64,000 nucleotides of DNA, taken from positions 61,349,672 through 61,413,671 of the forward strand of contig CM065689.1 in NCBI GenBank assembly GCA_017654935.2. The letters run 5' to 3'. Below, one piece after another: positions 23,990-37,207 of the stretch. Both the position numbers and the translations under genes were made by a program. Source of the stretch: Phymorhynchus buccinoides (lineage: Eukaryota > Mollusca > Gastropoda > Neogastropoda > Raphitomidae). The notes under the pieces are model-generated. The model did not search any database and was not told where the DNA came from. It was given only the letters and a program-made list of their open reading frames with translations. Numbering within the stretch: the stretch's first letter is position 1; every line of letters starts with the position of its first letter.

Positions 23990-24450
23990 GTGACAAAGTG
24001 TGGAAGGAGGATATGGGACCAAGTAACCTTTACTGATGAAATCAAGATAAAAGTTGACAAAATTCAGCATGTGTATGTCAGGATAAGAGCCAATAAAGAA
24101 GCCTTACTAGCACACATCAAGCCATATTCAAACCAAGTCACGGTAACTTTGATGCTCTGGTAAGCTGTTTTCTAGCCCATTAATAGATCCGATTGTGTTT
24201 GTCGATTAAAATATGAACAATGAGCTGTGTATCTGGATGCTGGATGAAAACCTGAACCTGTATATCCCCACAGACTTGGTCAAGATTCAATAATGAAAAA
24301 TGACACTAGCCCACTTTGACTTTATGAAGCGTTTGCAGTCACGAGATTAAAGGGAAAGAAAACAATCACGACATCCATGCGACTGACATAGAGTCCAGAT
24401 CTAAATCTGATCAAAATAAATAAAAAATACGGCTGATTTCTGTTGAAAAG
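23990..24450 (+). pseudogene. Decayed Tc1/mariner-like transposase
   Basis: A stop-free block from 24023 to about 24166 reads VTFTDEIKIKVDKIQHVYVR, then RANKEALLAHIKP and a segment ending TLMLW. This corresponds to the region of Tc1-type DD34E transposases around the first catalytic Asp, here retained in FTDE. After several stops and shifts, SPDLNLIKI appears near 24392-24418, matching the SPDLNPIENLW block. The expected catalytic Glu position reads Lys. The protein is therefore inactive. The 25-bp array ends about 120 bp upstream. Confidence 0.75.
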
Positions 24451-24650
24451 AAAACAGTGAGGGGGTTGTGTTTAAATGGTCAAAATTTAGGACTGCATCT
24501 GATTTTTACGGGGTGTACACACTATGACGTCATCATAGCCACCTAAAACATGATTCTTAGAAGATCCGTAGAGTGTAGACAGTGAAATATCACCACCCCA
24601 AATGCTAAGGCGATCAAGAAATTAACCAATTATCCATGATAAAACGACAC
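24451..24650. other. Unassigned sequence after the transposase relic
   Basis: May include the remaining 3' part of the Tc1-like element. No terminal repeat identified. Confidence 0.3.
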
Positions 24651-24652
24651 AA

Positions 24653-25080
24653 ACAAGTGGACCAAGACTGTACCTGATGTCGGCTAAGATGCAGATCAAC
24701 ACCCCCTGTCAAAGTGGACCAAGACTGTACCTGATGTCGGCTAAGATGCAGATCAACACCCCCTGTCAAAATGGACCAAGACTGTACCTGATGTCGGCTA
24801 AGATGCAGATCAACACCCCCTGTCAAAGTGGACCAGACTGTACCTGATGTCGGCTAAGATGCAGATCAACACCCCCTGTCAAAGTGGACCAAGACTGTAC
24901 CTGATGTCAGCTAAGATGCAGATCAACACCCCCTGTCAAAGTGGACCAAGACTGTACCTGATGTCGGCTAAGATGCAGATCAATACCCCCTGTCAAAGTG
25001 GACCAAGACTGTACCTTGTCAGCTAAGGTGCAGACACACTGTCAAAGTGTTCGGAGGGCAGATCAATACCCCCTGTCATT
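24653..25080. repeat. 57-bp minisatellite, about seven copies
   Basis: Units contain AAGTGGACCAAGACTGTACC and GATGCAGATCAACACCCCCT. The last two units are degraded and run into the foldback copy that follows. Confidence 0.95.
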
Positions 25081-25089
25081 GTACCTTAT

Positions 25090-25562
25090 TGCATGTTCGG
25101 AGGGGAATTTTGTTTACTTTTGTTTCTCAGGAACTAATAAAGATATTTACATGAAATTTTGCACACTGATACAATGCATTACTCTGTCCATTTTAAGCCA
25201 ACTTTGAAGACTATGTGATGGCATTAGGAAAGTATGGAGTCCAACTAAAAACAATCCCCTCAACAGCACTGGATTGAAGCACTGCATAGTGATGCTGATC
25301 ATTTGTCCACTTTCCTTAGACATCAAAGAGTGCAACTAACATAAAATTTATCATCTCTGAGTAGCTAACTTGCATTCTTTGTCTCAAGTAAGATCAAGTG
25401 AATTTTCACTATTGTTTGATGAAACAAAGAATGCGGGTTAAGAACTCAGAGATTCTGAATTTTGTGTTACTTGCACTCTTTGATGTCTAAGGAAAGTGGA
25501 CAAATGATCAGCATCACTATGCAGTGCTTCAATCCAGTGCTGTTGAGGGGATAAAACATCAT
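25090..25562. repeat. Foldback element, copy 2, truncated at the 72-bp array
   Basis: Shares CAGGAACTAATAAAGATATT, CTGATCATTTGTCCACTTTC and CAGCACTGGATTGAAGCACT with copy 1 at 1.54-2.19 kb. The left arm is complete, but the right arm stops after GTTGAGGGGATAAAACATCA, where copy 1 continues for about 180 bp. The truncation point is the first base of the 72-bp satellite. Confidence 0.8.
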
Positions 25563-28500
25563 TTCACCATCATCATGCACAACAAACTGAAGACATTAGA
25601 GGAGGGGTGTTAACTTCCCTTATGTCAAATGGACCAGTGTCACCATCATCATGCACAACTGAAGACATTAGAGGAGGGGTGTTAACTTGCCTTATGTCAA
25701 ATGGACCAGTTTCACCATCATCATGCACAACTGAAGACATTAGAGGAGGGGTGTTAACTTCCCTTATGTCAAATGGACCAGTGTCACCATCATCATGCAC
25801 AACTGAAGACATTAGAGGAGGGGTGTTAACTTGCCTTATGTCAAATGGACCAGTTTCACCATCATCATGCACAACTGAAGACATTAGAGGAGGGGTGTTA
25901 ACTACCCTTATGTCAAATGGACCAGTTTCACCATCATCATCCACAACTGAAGACATTAGAGGAGGGGTGTTAACTACCCTTATGTCAAATGGACCAGTGT
26001 CACCATCATCATGCACAACTGAAGACATTAGAGGAGGGGTGTTAACTTGCCTTATGTCAAATGGACCAGTTTCACCATCATCATGCACAACTGAAGACAT
26101 TAGAGGAGGGGTGTTAACTACCCTTATGTCAAATGGACCAGTTTCACCATCATCATGCACAACTGAAGACATTAGAGGAGGGGTGTTAACTTGCGTTATG
26201 TCAAATGGACCAGTTTCACCATCATCATGCACAACTGAAGACATTAGAGGAGGGGTGTTAACTTGCCTTATGTCAAATGGACCAGTTTCACCATCATCAT
26301 GCACAACTGAAGACATTAGAGGAGGGGTGTTAACTTCCCTTATGTCAAATGGACCAGTTTCACCATCATCATGCACAACTGAAGACATTAGAGGAGGGGT
26401 GTTAACTTCCCTTATGTCAAATGGACCAGTTTCACCATCATCATGCACAACTGAAGACATTAGAGGAGGGGTGTTAACTTCCCTTATGTCAAATGGACCA
26501 GTTTCACCATCATCATGCACAACTGAAGACATTAGAGGAGGGGTGTTAACTACCCTTATGTCAAATGGACCAGTTTCACCATCATCATGCACAACTGAAG
26601 ACATTAGAGGAGGGGTGTTAACTTGCCTTATGTCAAATGGACCAGTTTCACCATCATCATGCACAACAAACTGAAGACATTAGAGGAGGGGTGTTAACTT
26701 GCCTTATGTCAAATGGACCAGTTTCACCATCATCATGCACAACAAACTGAAGACATTAGAGGAGGGGTGTTAACTTCCCTTATGTCAAATGGACCAGTTT
26801 CACCATCATCATGCACACAACTGAAGACATTAGAGGAGGGGTGTTAACTTGCCTTATGTCAAATGGACCAGTTTCACCATCATCATGCACAACTGAAGAC
26901 ATTAGAGGAGGGGTGTTAACTACCCTTATGTCAAATGGACCAGTTTCACCATCATCATCCACAACTGAAGACATTAGAGGAGGGGTGTTAACTTGCCTTA
27001 TGTCAAATGGACCAGTTTCACCATCATCATCCACAACTGAAGACATTAGAGGAGGGGTGTTAACTACCCTTATGTCAAATGGACCAGTTTCACCATCATC
27101 ATCCACAACTGAAGACATTAGAGGAGGGGTGTTAACTACCCTTATGTCAAATGGACCAGTTTCACCATCATCATGCACAACTGAAGACATTAGAGGAGGG
27201 GTGTTAACTTCCCTTATGTCAAATGGACCAGTTTCACCATCATCATGCACAACAAACTGAAGACATTAGAGGAGGGGTGTTAACTACCCTTATGTCAAAT
27301 GGACCAGTGTCACCATCATCATGCACAACAAACTGAAGACATTAGAGGAGGGGTGTTAACTACCCTTATGTCAAATGGACGAGTTTCACCATCATCATGC
27401 ACAACTGAAGACATTAGAGGGGTGTTAACTTCCCTTATGTCAAATGGACCAGTTTCACCATCATCATGCACAACAAACTGAAGACAGTAGAGGAGGGGTG
27501 TTAACTACCCTTATGTCAAATGGACCAGTTTCACCATCATCATGCACAACAAACTGAAGACATTAGAGGAGGGGTGTTAACTACCCTTATGTCAAATGGA
27601 CCAGTTTCACCATCATCATGCACAACAAACTGAAGACATTAGAGGAGGGGTGTTAACTTCCCTTATGTCAAATGGACCAGTTTCACCATCATCATGCACA
27701 ACTGAAGACATTAGAGGAGGGGTGTTAACTACCCTTATGTCAAATGGACCAGTTTCACCATCATCATGCACAACAAACTGAAGACATTAGAGGAGGGGTG
27801 TTAACTACCCTTATGTCAAATGGACCAGTGTCACCATCATCATGCACAACTGAAGACATTAGAGGGGTGTTAACTTCCCTTATGTCAAATGGACCAGTTT
27901 CACCATCATCATGCACAACAAACTGAAGACATTAGAGGGGTGTTAACTACCCTTATGTCAAATGGACCAGTTTCACCATCATCATGCACAACAAACTGAA
28001 GACATTAGAGGAGGGGTGTTAACTACCCTTATGTCAAATGGACCAGTTTCACCATCATCATGCACAACAAACTGAAGACATTAGAGGAGGGGTGTTAACT
28101 TCCCTTATGTCAAATGGACCAGTTTCACCATCATCATGCACAACAAACTGAAGACATTAGAGGAGGGGTGTTAACTTGCCTTATGTCAAATGGACCAGTT
28201 TCACCATCATCATGCACAACTGAAGACATTAGAGGAGGGGTGTTAACTACCCTTATGTCAAATGGACCAGTTTCACCATCATCATGCACAACTGAAGACA
28301 TTAGAGGAGGGGTGTTAACTACCCTTATGTCAAATGGACCAGTTTCACCATCATCATGCACAACTGAAGACATTAGAGGAGGGGTGTTAACTTGCCTTAT
28401 GTCAAATGGACCAGTTTCACCATCATCATGCACAACTGAAGACATTAGAGGAGGGGTGTTAACTTGCCTTATGTCAAATGGACCAGTTTCACCATCATCA

Positions 28501-31500
28501 TCCACAACTGAAGACATTAGAGGAGGGGTGTTAACTACCCTTATGTCAAATGGACCAGTTTCACCATCATCATGCACAACTGAAGACATTAGAGGAGGGG
28601 TGTTAACTTGCCTTATGTCAAATGGACCAGTTTCACCATCATCATGCACAACTGAAGACATTAGAGGAGGGGTGTTAACTTGCCTTATGTCAAATGGACC
28701 AGTTTCACCATCATCATGCACAACTGAAGACATTAGAGGAGGGGTGTTAACTTGCCTTATGTCAAATGGACCAGTTTCACCATCATCATGCACAACTGAA
28801 GACATTAGAGGAGGGGTGTTAACTACCCTTATGTCAAATGGACCAGTTTCACCATCATCATGCACAACTGAAGACATTAGAGGAGGGGTGTTAACTTGCC
28901 TTATGTCAAATGGACCAGTTTCACCATCATCATGCACAACTGAAGACATTAGAGGAGGGGTGTTAACTTCCCTTATGTCAAATGGACCAGTTTCACCATC
29001 ATCATGCACAACTGAAGACATTAGAGGAGGGGTGTTAACTACCCTTATGTCAAATGGACCAGTTTCACCATCATCATCCACAACTGAAGACATTAGAGGA
29101 GGGGTGTTAACTTGCCTTATGTCAAATGGACCAGTTTCACCATCATCATGCACAACAAACTGAAGACATTAGAGGAGGGGTGTTAACTTCCCTTATGTCA
29201 AATGGACCAGTTTCACCATCATCATGCACAACAAACTGAAGACATTAGAGGAGGGGTGTTAACTTGCCTTATGTCAAATGGACCAGTTTCACCATCATCA
29301 TGCACAACTGAAGACATTAGAGGAGGGGTGTTAACTTCCCTTATGTCAAATGGACCAGTTTCACCATCATCATGCACAACTGAAGACATTAGAGGAGGGG
29401 TGTTAACTTGCCTTATGTCAAATGGACCAGTTTCACCATCATCATGCACAACTGAAGACATTAGAGGAGGGGTGTTAACTTCCCTTATGTCAAATGGACC
29501 AGTTTCACCATCATCATGCACAACTGAAGACATTAGAGGAGGGGTGTTAACTACCCTTATGTCAAATGGACCAGTTTCACCATCATCATGCACAACTGAA
29601 GACATTAGAGGAGGGGTGTTAACTTCCCTTATGTCAAATGGACCAGTTTCACCATCATCATGCACAACAAACTGAAGACATTAGAGGAGGGGTGTTAACT
29701 ACCCTTATGTCAAATGGACCAGTTTCACCATCATCATGCACAACTGAAGACATTAGAGGGGTGTTAACTTCCCTTATGTCAAATGGACCAGTTTCACCAT
29801 CATCATGCACAACAAACTGAAGACATTAGAGGAGGGGTGTTAACTACCCTTATGTCAAATGGACCAGTTTCACCATCATCATGCACAACAAACTGAAGAC
29901 ATTAGAGGAGGGGTGTTAACTACCCTTATGTCAAATGGACCAGTTTCACCATCATCATGCACAACAAACTGAAGACATTAGAGGAGGGGTGTTAACTACC
30001 CTTATGTCAAATGGACCAGTGTCACCATCATCATGCACAAAACTGAAGACATTAGAGGAGGGGTGTTAACTACCCTTATGTCAAATGGACCAGTGTCACC
30101 ATCATCATGCACAACAAACTGAAGACATTAGAGGAGGGGTGTTAACTACCCTTATGTCAAATGGACCAGTGTCACCATCATCATGCACAACTGAAGACAT
30201 TAGAGGGGTGTTAACTTCCCTTATGTCAAATGGACCAGTTTCACCATCATCATGCACAACAAACTGAAGACATTAGAGGAGGGGTGTTAACTACCCTTAT
30301 GTCAAATGGACCAGTTTCACCATCATCATGCACAACAAACTGAAGACATTAGAGGAGGGGTGTTAACTACCCTTATGTCAAATGGACCAGTTTCACCATC
30401 ATCATGCACAACAAACTGAAGACATTAGAGGAGGGGTGTTAACTACCCTTATGTCAAATGGACCAGTTTCACCATCATCATGCACAACAAACTGAAGACA
30501 TTAGAGGAGGGGTGTTAACTACCCTTATGTCAAATGGACCAGTTTCACCATCATCATGCACAACTGAAGACATTAGAGGAGGGGTGTTAACTTCCCTTAT
30601 GTCAAATGGACCAGTTTCACCATCATCATGCACAACTGAAGACATTAGAGGAGGGGTGTTAACTACCCTTATGTCAAATGGACCAGTTTCACCATCATCA
30701 TGCACAACAACTGAAGACATTAGAGGAGGGGTGTTAACTACCCTTATGTCAAATGGACCAGTTTCACCATCATCATGCACAACTGAAGACATTAGAGGAG
30801 GGGTGTTAACTACCCTTATGTCAAATGGACCAGTTTCACCATCATCATGCACAACTGAAGACATTAGAGGAGGGGTGTTAACTTCCCTTATGTCAAATGG
30901 ACCAGTTTCACCATCATCATGCACAACTGAAGACATTAGAGGAGGGGTGTTAACTTGCCTTATGTCAAATGGACCAGTTTCACCATCATCATGCACAACT
31001 GAAGACATTAGAGGAGGGGTGTTAACTTGCCTTATGTCAAATGGACCAGTTTCACCATCATCATGCACAACTGAAGACATTAGAGGAGGGGTGTTAACTT
31101 GCCTTATGTCAAATGGACCAGTGTCACCATCATCATGCACAACTGAAGACATTAGAGGAGGGGTGTTAACTTGCCTTATGTCAAATGGACCAGTTTCACC
31201 ATCATCATGCACAACTGAAGACATTAGAGGAGGGGTGTTAACTTTCCTTATGTCAAATGGACCAGTTTCACCATCATCATGCACAACTGAAGACATTAGA
31301 GGAGGGGTGTTAACTTGCCTTATGTCAAATGGACCAGTTTCACCATCATCATGCACAACTGAAGACATTAGAGGAGGGGTGTTAACTTCCCTTATGTCAA
31401 ATGGACCAGTGTCACCATCATCATGCACAACTGAAGACATTAGAGGAGGGGTGTTAACTTGCCTTATGTCAAATGGACCAGTTTCACCATCATCATGCAC

Positions 31501-34500
31501 ACAACTGAAGACATTAGAGGAGGGGTGTTAACTTGCCTTATGTCAAATGGACCAGTTTCACCATCATCATGCACAACAAACTGAAGACATTAGAGGAGGG
31601 GTGTTAACTTGCCTTATGTCAAATGGACCAGTTTCACCATCATCATGCACAACAAACTGAAGACATTAGAGGAGGGGTGTTAACTTGCCTTATGTCAAAT
31701 GGACCAGTTTCACCATCATCATGCACAACTGAAGACATTAGAGGAGGGGTGTTAACTTCCCTTATGTCAAATGGACCAGTTTCACCATCATCATGCACAA
31801 CTGAAGACATTAGAGGAGGGGTGTTAACTTGCCTTATGTCAAATGGACCAGTTTCACCATCATCATGCACAACTGAAGACATTAGAGGAGGGGTGTTAAC
31901 TTGCCTTATGTCAAATGGACCAGTTTCACCATCATCATGCACAACTGAAGACATTAGAGGGGTGTTAACTTCCCTTATGTCAAATGGACCAGTTTCACCA
32001 TCATCATGCACAACAAACTGAAGACATTAGAGGAGGGGTGTTAACTTCCCTTATGTCAAATGGACCAGTGTCACCATCATCATGCACAACAAACTGAAGA
32101 CATTAGAGGAGGGGTGTTAACTACCCTTATGTCAAATGGACCAGTTTCACCATCATCATCCACAACTGAAGACATTAGAGGAGGGGTGTTAACTACCCTT
32201 ATGTCAAATGGACCAGTTTCACCATCATCATGCACAACAAACTGAAGACAGTAGAGGAGGGGTGTTAACTACCCTTATGTCAAATGGACCAGTTTCACCA
32301 TCATCATGCACAACAAACTGAAGACATTAGAGGAGGGGTGTTAACTACCCTTATGTCAAATGGACCAGTGTCACCATCATCATGCACAACAAACTGAAGA
32401 CATTAGAGGAGGGGTGTTAACTTCCCTTATGTCAAATGGACCAGTGTCACCATCATCATGCACAACTGAAGACATTAGAGGAGGGGTGTTAACTTCCCTT
32501 ATGTCAAATGGACCAGTGTCACCATCATCATGCACAACAAACTGAAGACATTAGAGGAGGGGTGTTAACTACCCTTATGTCAAATGGACCAGTTTCACCA
32601 TCATCATGCACAACTGAAGACATTAGAGGGGTGTTAACTTCCCTTATGTCAAATGGACCAGTTTCACCATCATCATGCACAACAAACTGAAGACATTAGA
32701 GGGGTGTTAACTACCCTTATGTCAAATGGACCAGTTTCACCATCATCATGCACAACTGAAGACATTAGAGGAGGGGTGTTAACTACCCTTATGTCAAATG
32801 GACCAGTTTCACCATCATCATGCACAACAAACTGAAGACATTAGAGGAGGGGTGTTAACTTCCCTTATGTCAAATGGACCAGTTTCACCATCATCATGCA
32901 CAACAAACTGAAGACATTAGAGGAGGGGTGTTAACTACCCTTATGTCAAATGGACCAGTTTCACCATCATCATGCACAACTGAAGACATTAGAGGAGGGG
33001 TGTTAACTTCCCTTATGTCAAATGGACCAGTTTCACCATCATCATGCACAACTGAAGACATTAGAGGAGGGGTGTTAACTACCCTTATGTCAAATGGACC
33101 AGTTTCACCATCATCATGCACAACTGAAGACATTAGAGGAGGGGTGTTAACTACCCTTATGTCAAATGGACCAGTTTCACCATCATCATGCACAACTGAA
33201 GACATTAGAGGAGGGGTGTTAACTTGCCTTATGTCAAATGAACCAGTTTCACCATCATCATGCACAACTGAAGACATTAGAGGAGGGGTGTTAACTTCCC
33301 TTATGTCAAATGGACCAGTTTCACCATCATCATGCACAACTGAAGACATTAGAGGAGGGGTGTTAACTTCCCTTATGTCAAATGGACCAGTGTCACCATC
33401 ATCATGCACAACTGAAGACATTAGAGGAGGGGTGTTAACTACCCTTATGTCAAATGGACCAGTTTCACCATCATCATCCACAACTGAAGACATTAGAGGA
33501 GGGGTGTTAACTTGCCTTATGTCAAATGGACCAGTTTCACCATCATCATGCACAACTGAAGACATTAGAGGAGGGGTGTTAACTACCCTTATGTCAAATG
33601 GACCAGTTTCACCATCATCATCCACAACTGAAGACATTAGAGGAGGGGTGTTAACTACCCTTATGTCAAATGGACCAGTTTCACCATCATCATCCACAAC
33701 TGAAGACATTAGAGGAGGGGTGTTAACTTGCCTTATGTCAAATGGACCAGTTTCACCATCATCATGCACAACTGAAGACATTAGAGGAGGGGTGTTAACT
33801 TCCCTTATGTCAAATGGACCAGTGTCACCATCATCATGCACAACTGAAGACATTAGAGGAGGGGTGTTAACTTGCCTTATGTCAAATGGACCAGTTTCAC
33901 CATCATCATGCACACAACTGAAGACATTAGAGGAGGGGTGTTAACTTGCCTTATGTCAAATGGACCAGTTTCACCATCATCATGCACAACAAACTGAAGA
34001 CATTAGAGGAGGGGTGTTAACTACCCTTATGTCAAATGGACCAGTTTCACCATCATCATCACACAACTGAAGACATTAGAGGAGGGGTGTTAACTACCCT
34101 TATGTCAAATGGACCAGTTTCACCATCATCATCCACAACTGAAGACATTAGAGGAGGGGTGTTAACTACCCTTATGTCAAATGGACCAGTTTCACCATCA
34201 TCATCCACAACTGAAGACATTAGAGGAGGGGTGTTAACTTGCCTTATGTCAAATGGACCAGTGTCACCATCATCATGCACAACTGAAGACATTAGAGGAG
34301 GGGTGTTAACTACCCTTATGTCAAATGGACCAGTTTCACCATCATCATGCACAACTGAAGACATTAGAGGAGGGGTGTTAACTTCCCTTATGTCAAATGG
34401 ACCAGTGTCACCATCATCATGCACAACAAACTGAAGACATTAGAGGAGGGGTGTTAACTTCCCTTATGTCAAATGGACCAGTGTCACCATCATCATGCAC

Positions 34501-35957
34501 AACAAACTGAAGACATTAGAGGAGGGGTGTTAACTACCCTTATGTCAAATGGACCAGTTTCACCATCATCATGCACAACTGAAGACATTAGAGGAGGGGT
34601 GTTAACTTCCCTTATGTCAAATGGACCAGTTTCACCATCATCATGCACAACAAACTGAAGACAGTAGAGGAGGGGTGTTAACTACCCTTATGTCAAATGG
34701 ACCAGTTTCACCATCATCATGCACAACAAACTGAAGACATTAGAGGAGGGGTGTTAACTACCCTTATGTCAAATGGACCAGTTTCACCATCATCATGCAC
34801 AACAAACTGAAGACATTAGAGGAGGGGTGTTAACTACCCTTATGTCAAATGGACCAGTGTCACCATCATCATGCACAACAAACTGAAGACATTAGAGGAG
34901 GGGTGTTAACTACCCTTATGTCAAATGGACCAGTTTCACCATCATCATGCACAACTGAAGACATTAGAGGAGGGGTGTTAACTACCCTTATGTCAAATGG
35001 ACCAGTTTCACCATCATCATGCACAACAAACTGAAGACATTAGAGGGGTGTTAACTACCCTTATGTCAAATGGACCAGTTTCACCATCATCATGCACAAC
35101 AAACTGAAGACATTAGAGGAGGGGTGTTAACTTCCCTTATGTCAAATGGACCAGTTTCACCATCATCATGCACAACAAACTGAAGACATTAGAGGAGGGG
35201 TGTTAACTTCCCTTATGTCAAATGGACCAGTTTCACCATCATCATGCACAACAAACTGAAGACATTAGAGGAGGGGTGTTAACTTGCCTTATGTCAAATG
35301 AACCAGTTTCACCATCATCATGCACAACAAACTGAAGACATTAGAGGAGGGGTGTTAACTTGCCTTATGTCAAATGGACCAGTTTCACCATCATCATGCA
35401 CAACTGAAGACATTAGAGGAGGGGTGTTAACTACCCTTATGTCAAATGGACCAGTTTCACCATCATCATGCACAACAAACTGAAGACATTAGAGGAGGGG
35501 TGTTAACTTCCCTTAAGTCAAATGGACCAGTTTCACCATCATCATGCACAACAAACTGAAGACATTAGAGGAGGGGTGTTAACTTGCCTTATGTCAAATG
35601 GACCAGTTTCACCATCATCATGCACAACTGAAGACATTAGAGGAGGGGTGTTAACTACCCTTATGTCAAATGGACCAGTTTCACCATCATCATGCACAAC
35701 AAACTGAAGACATTAGAGGAGGGGTGTTAACTACCCTTATGTCAAATGGACCAGTTTCACCATCATCATGCACAACAAACTGAAGACATTAGAGGAGGGG
35801 TGTTAACTACCCTTATGTCAAATGGACCAGTTTCACCATCATCATCCACAACTGAAGACATTAGAGGAGGGGTGTTAACTACCCTTATGTCAAATGGACC
35901 AGTTTCACCATCATCATGCACAACAAACTGAAGACATTAGAGGAGGGGTGTTAATTA
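25563..35957. repeat. 72/76-bp satellite with higher-order structure, about 140 units
   Basis: The core unit contains CTGAAGACATTAGAGGAGGG, GTGTTAACTTCCCTTATGTC and CAAATGGACCAGTTTCACCA. Units come as 72 bp, 76 bp (extra ACAA before CTGAAG) and 68 bp (missing GAGG). A three-state site (ACTTCC, ACTTGC, ACTACC) and smaller variants (GTTTC/GTGTC, ATGCAC/ATCCAC) mark individual units. Runs of 72-bp units keep both strands open and generate frames of about 120-360 codons; 76-bp units end them. The pattern of long, medium and short frames recurs four times at about 2.4-kb spacing, showing a higher-order repeat. Confidence 0.95.
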
Positions 35958-36000
35958 CGCCAGAAAATTTTTATTAGTAAATTCAGTCACTAATTCCTAG

Positions 36001-36500
36001 NNNNNNNNNNNNNNNNNNNNNNNNNNNNNNNNNNNNNNNNNNNNNNNNNNNNNNNNNNNNNNNNNNNNNNNNNNNNNNNNNNNNNNNNNNNNNNNNNNNN
36101 NNNNNNNNNNNNNNNNNNNNNNNNNNNNNNNNNNNNNNNNNNNNNNNNNNNNNNNNNNNNNNNNNNNNNNNNNNNNNNNNNNNNNNNNNNNNNNNNNNNN
36201 NNNNNNNNNNNNNNNNNNNNNNNNNNNNNNNNNNNNNNNNNNNNNNNNNNNNNNNNNNNNNNNNNNNNNNNNNNNNNNNNNNNNNNNNNNNNNNNNNNNN
36301 NNNNNNNNNNNNNNNNNNNNNNNNNNNNNNNNNNNNNNNNNNNNNNNNNNNNNNNNNNNNNNNNNNNNNNNNNNNNNNNNNNNNNNNNNNNNNNNNNNNN
36401 NNNNNNNNNNNNNNNNNNNNNNNNNNNNNNNNNNNNNNNNNNNNNNNNNNNNNNNNNNNNNNNNNNNNNNNNNNNNNNNNNNNNNNNNNNNNNNNNNNNN
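36001..36500. other. Assembly gap (500 N)
   Basis: A run of exactly 500 N placed shortly after the end of the 72-bp satellite, so its true length is unknown. Translated frames spanning it are meaningless. Confidence 1.
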
Positions 36501-36579
36501 TGGGCCTCAGGCCGGAAACGCAATAAGAAGAAGAATCCTGTGTCCCCAACTCTTTCTTTTCCACTCACTCTTCTTTTTT

Positions 36580-37075
36580 CATGTTGATAGAATTTCTAGT
36601 GTGACCCGGTCTCTCCCCCTCCCCCCTGTTTTCTACTCACTCTTCTTTATTCATTTTGATAGAATTTCTAGTGTGACCCTGTCTCCCCCCCCTCCTCCCT
36701 TTTCCACTCACTCCTGCAGGATCTTGCTGTCGGTGGTCTGGGGGTTCAAGTCAATAGAATCTCTAGCATTACAGACTGTTTTCCACTCACTCCTCTTTAT
36801 TCATGTTGATAGAATCTCTAGCATTACAGACTGTTTTGTTGATAGAATCTCTAGCAGTACAGACTGTTTTCCACTCACTCCTCTTTATTCATGTTGATAG
36901 AATCTCTAGCAGTACAGACTGTTTTCCACTCACTCCTGTTTATTCAAGTTAATAGAATCTCTAGCATTACAGACTGTTTTGTTGATAGAATCTCTAGCAG
37001 TACAGACTGTTTTCCACTCACTCCTCTTTATTCATGTTGATAGAATCTCTAGCATTACAGACAGTTTTCCACTCA
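36580..37075 (-). repeat. 55-bp array built from the exon 3 donor of the AP-1 mu gene
   Basis: Read on the minus strand, each unit contains GGAGTGAGTGGAAAACAGTC followed by TAATGCTAGAGATTCTATCA. The real exon 3 ends ..CTGCAGGA with donor GTGAGTGG, followed by the same intron bases. A copy at about 36703-36745 additionally carries 34 bases of the exon 3 3' end. About nine units, some shortened to about 33 bp. The array occupies the start of intron 3. Confidence 0.85.
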
Positions 37076-37076
37076 C

Positions 37077-37207
37077 TCCTGCAGGATCTTGCTGTCGGTG
37101 GTCTGGGGGTATCCAAAGTCCATCACTTCGTCCAGCAGTTCGTAGATGATGACAAAGTTGTCACGGATGCTCTCCTCCTCCAGCTCCTTGAAATACTCCA
37201 CAAAGAT
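37077..37207 (-). CDS. AP1M1: AP-1 mu coding exon 3
   Basis: 131 bases beginning IFVEYFKELEEESIRDN and ending GYPQTTDSKILQ plus two bases of a Glu codon, followed by a perfect donor GTGAGTGG. The acceptor is ATTGTCTGTGCAG. Its first 24 bases and acceptor are the seed of the 40/44-bp array on one side. Its donor is the seed of the 55-bp array on the other side. Confidence 0.93.

Noticed and set aside
16512..23996. Cysteine-rich frames of 1,000 to 2,400 codons on the minus strand
   Set aside because: All are translations of the 25-bp satellite in three frames; the unit has no stop in any minus-strand frame. Products are strictly 25-residue periodic with no other domain.
25573..35931. Dozens of open frames on both strands with a repeated 24-residue motif
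   Set aside because: Both strands are open simultaneously because the satellite unit is 72 bp without stops. Frames end only where 4-base indels occur.
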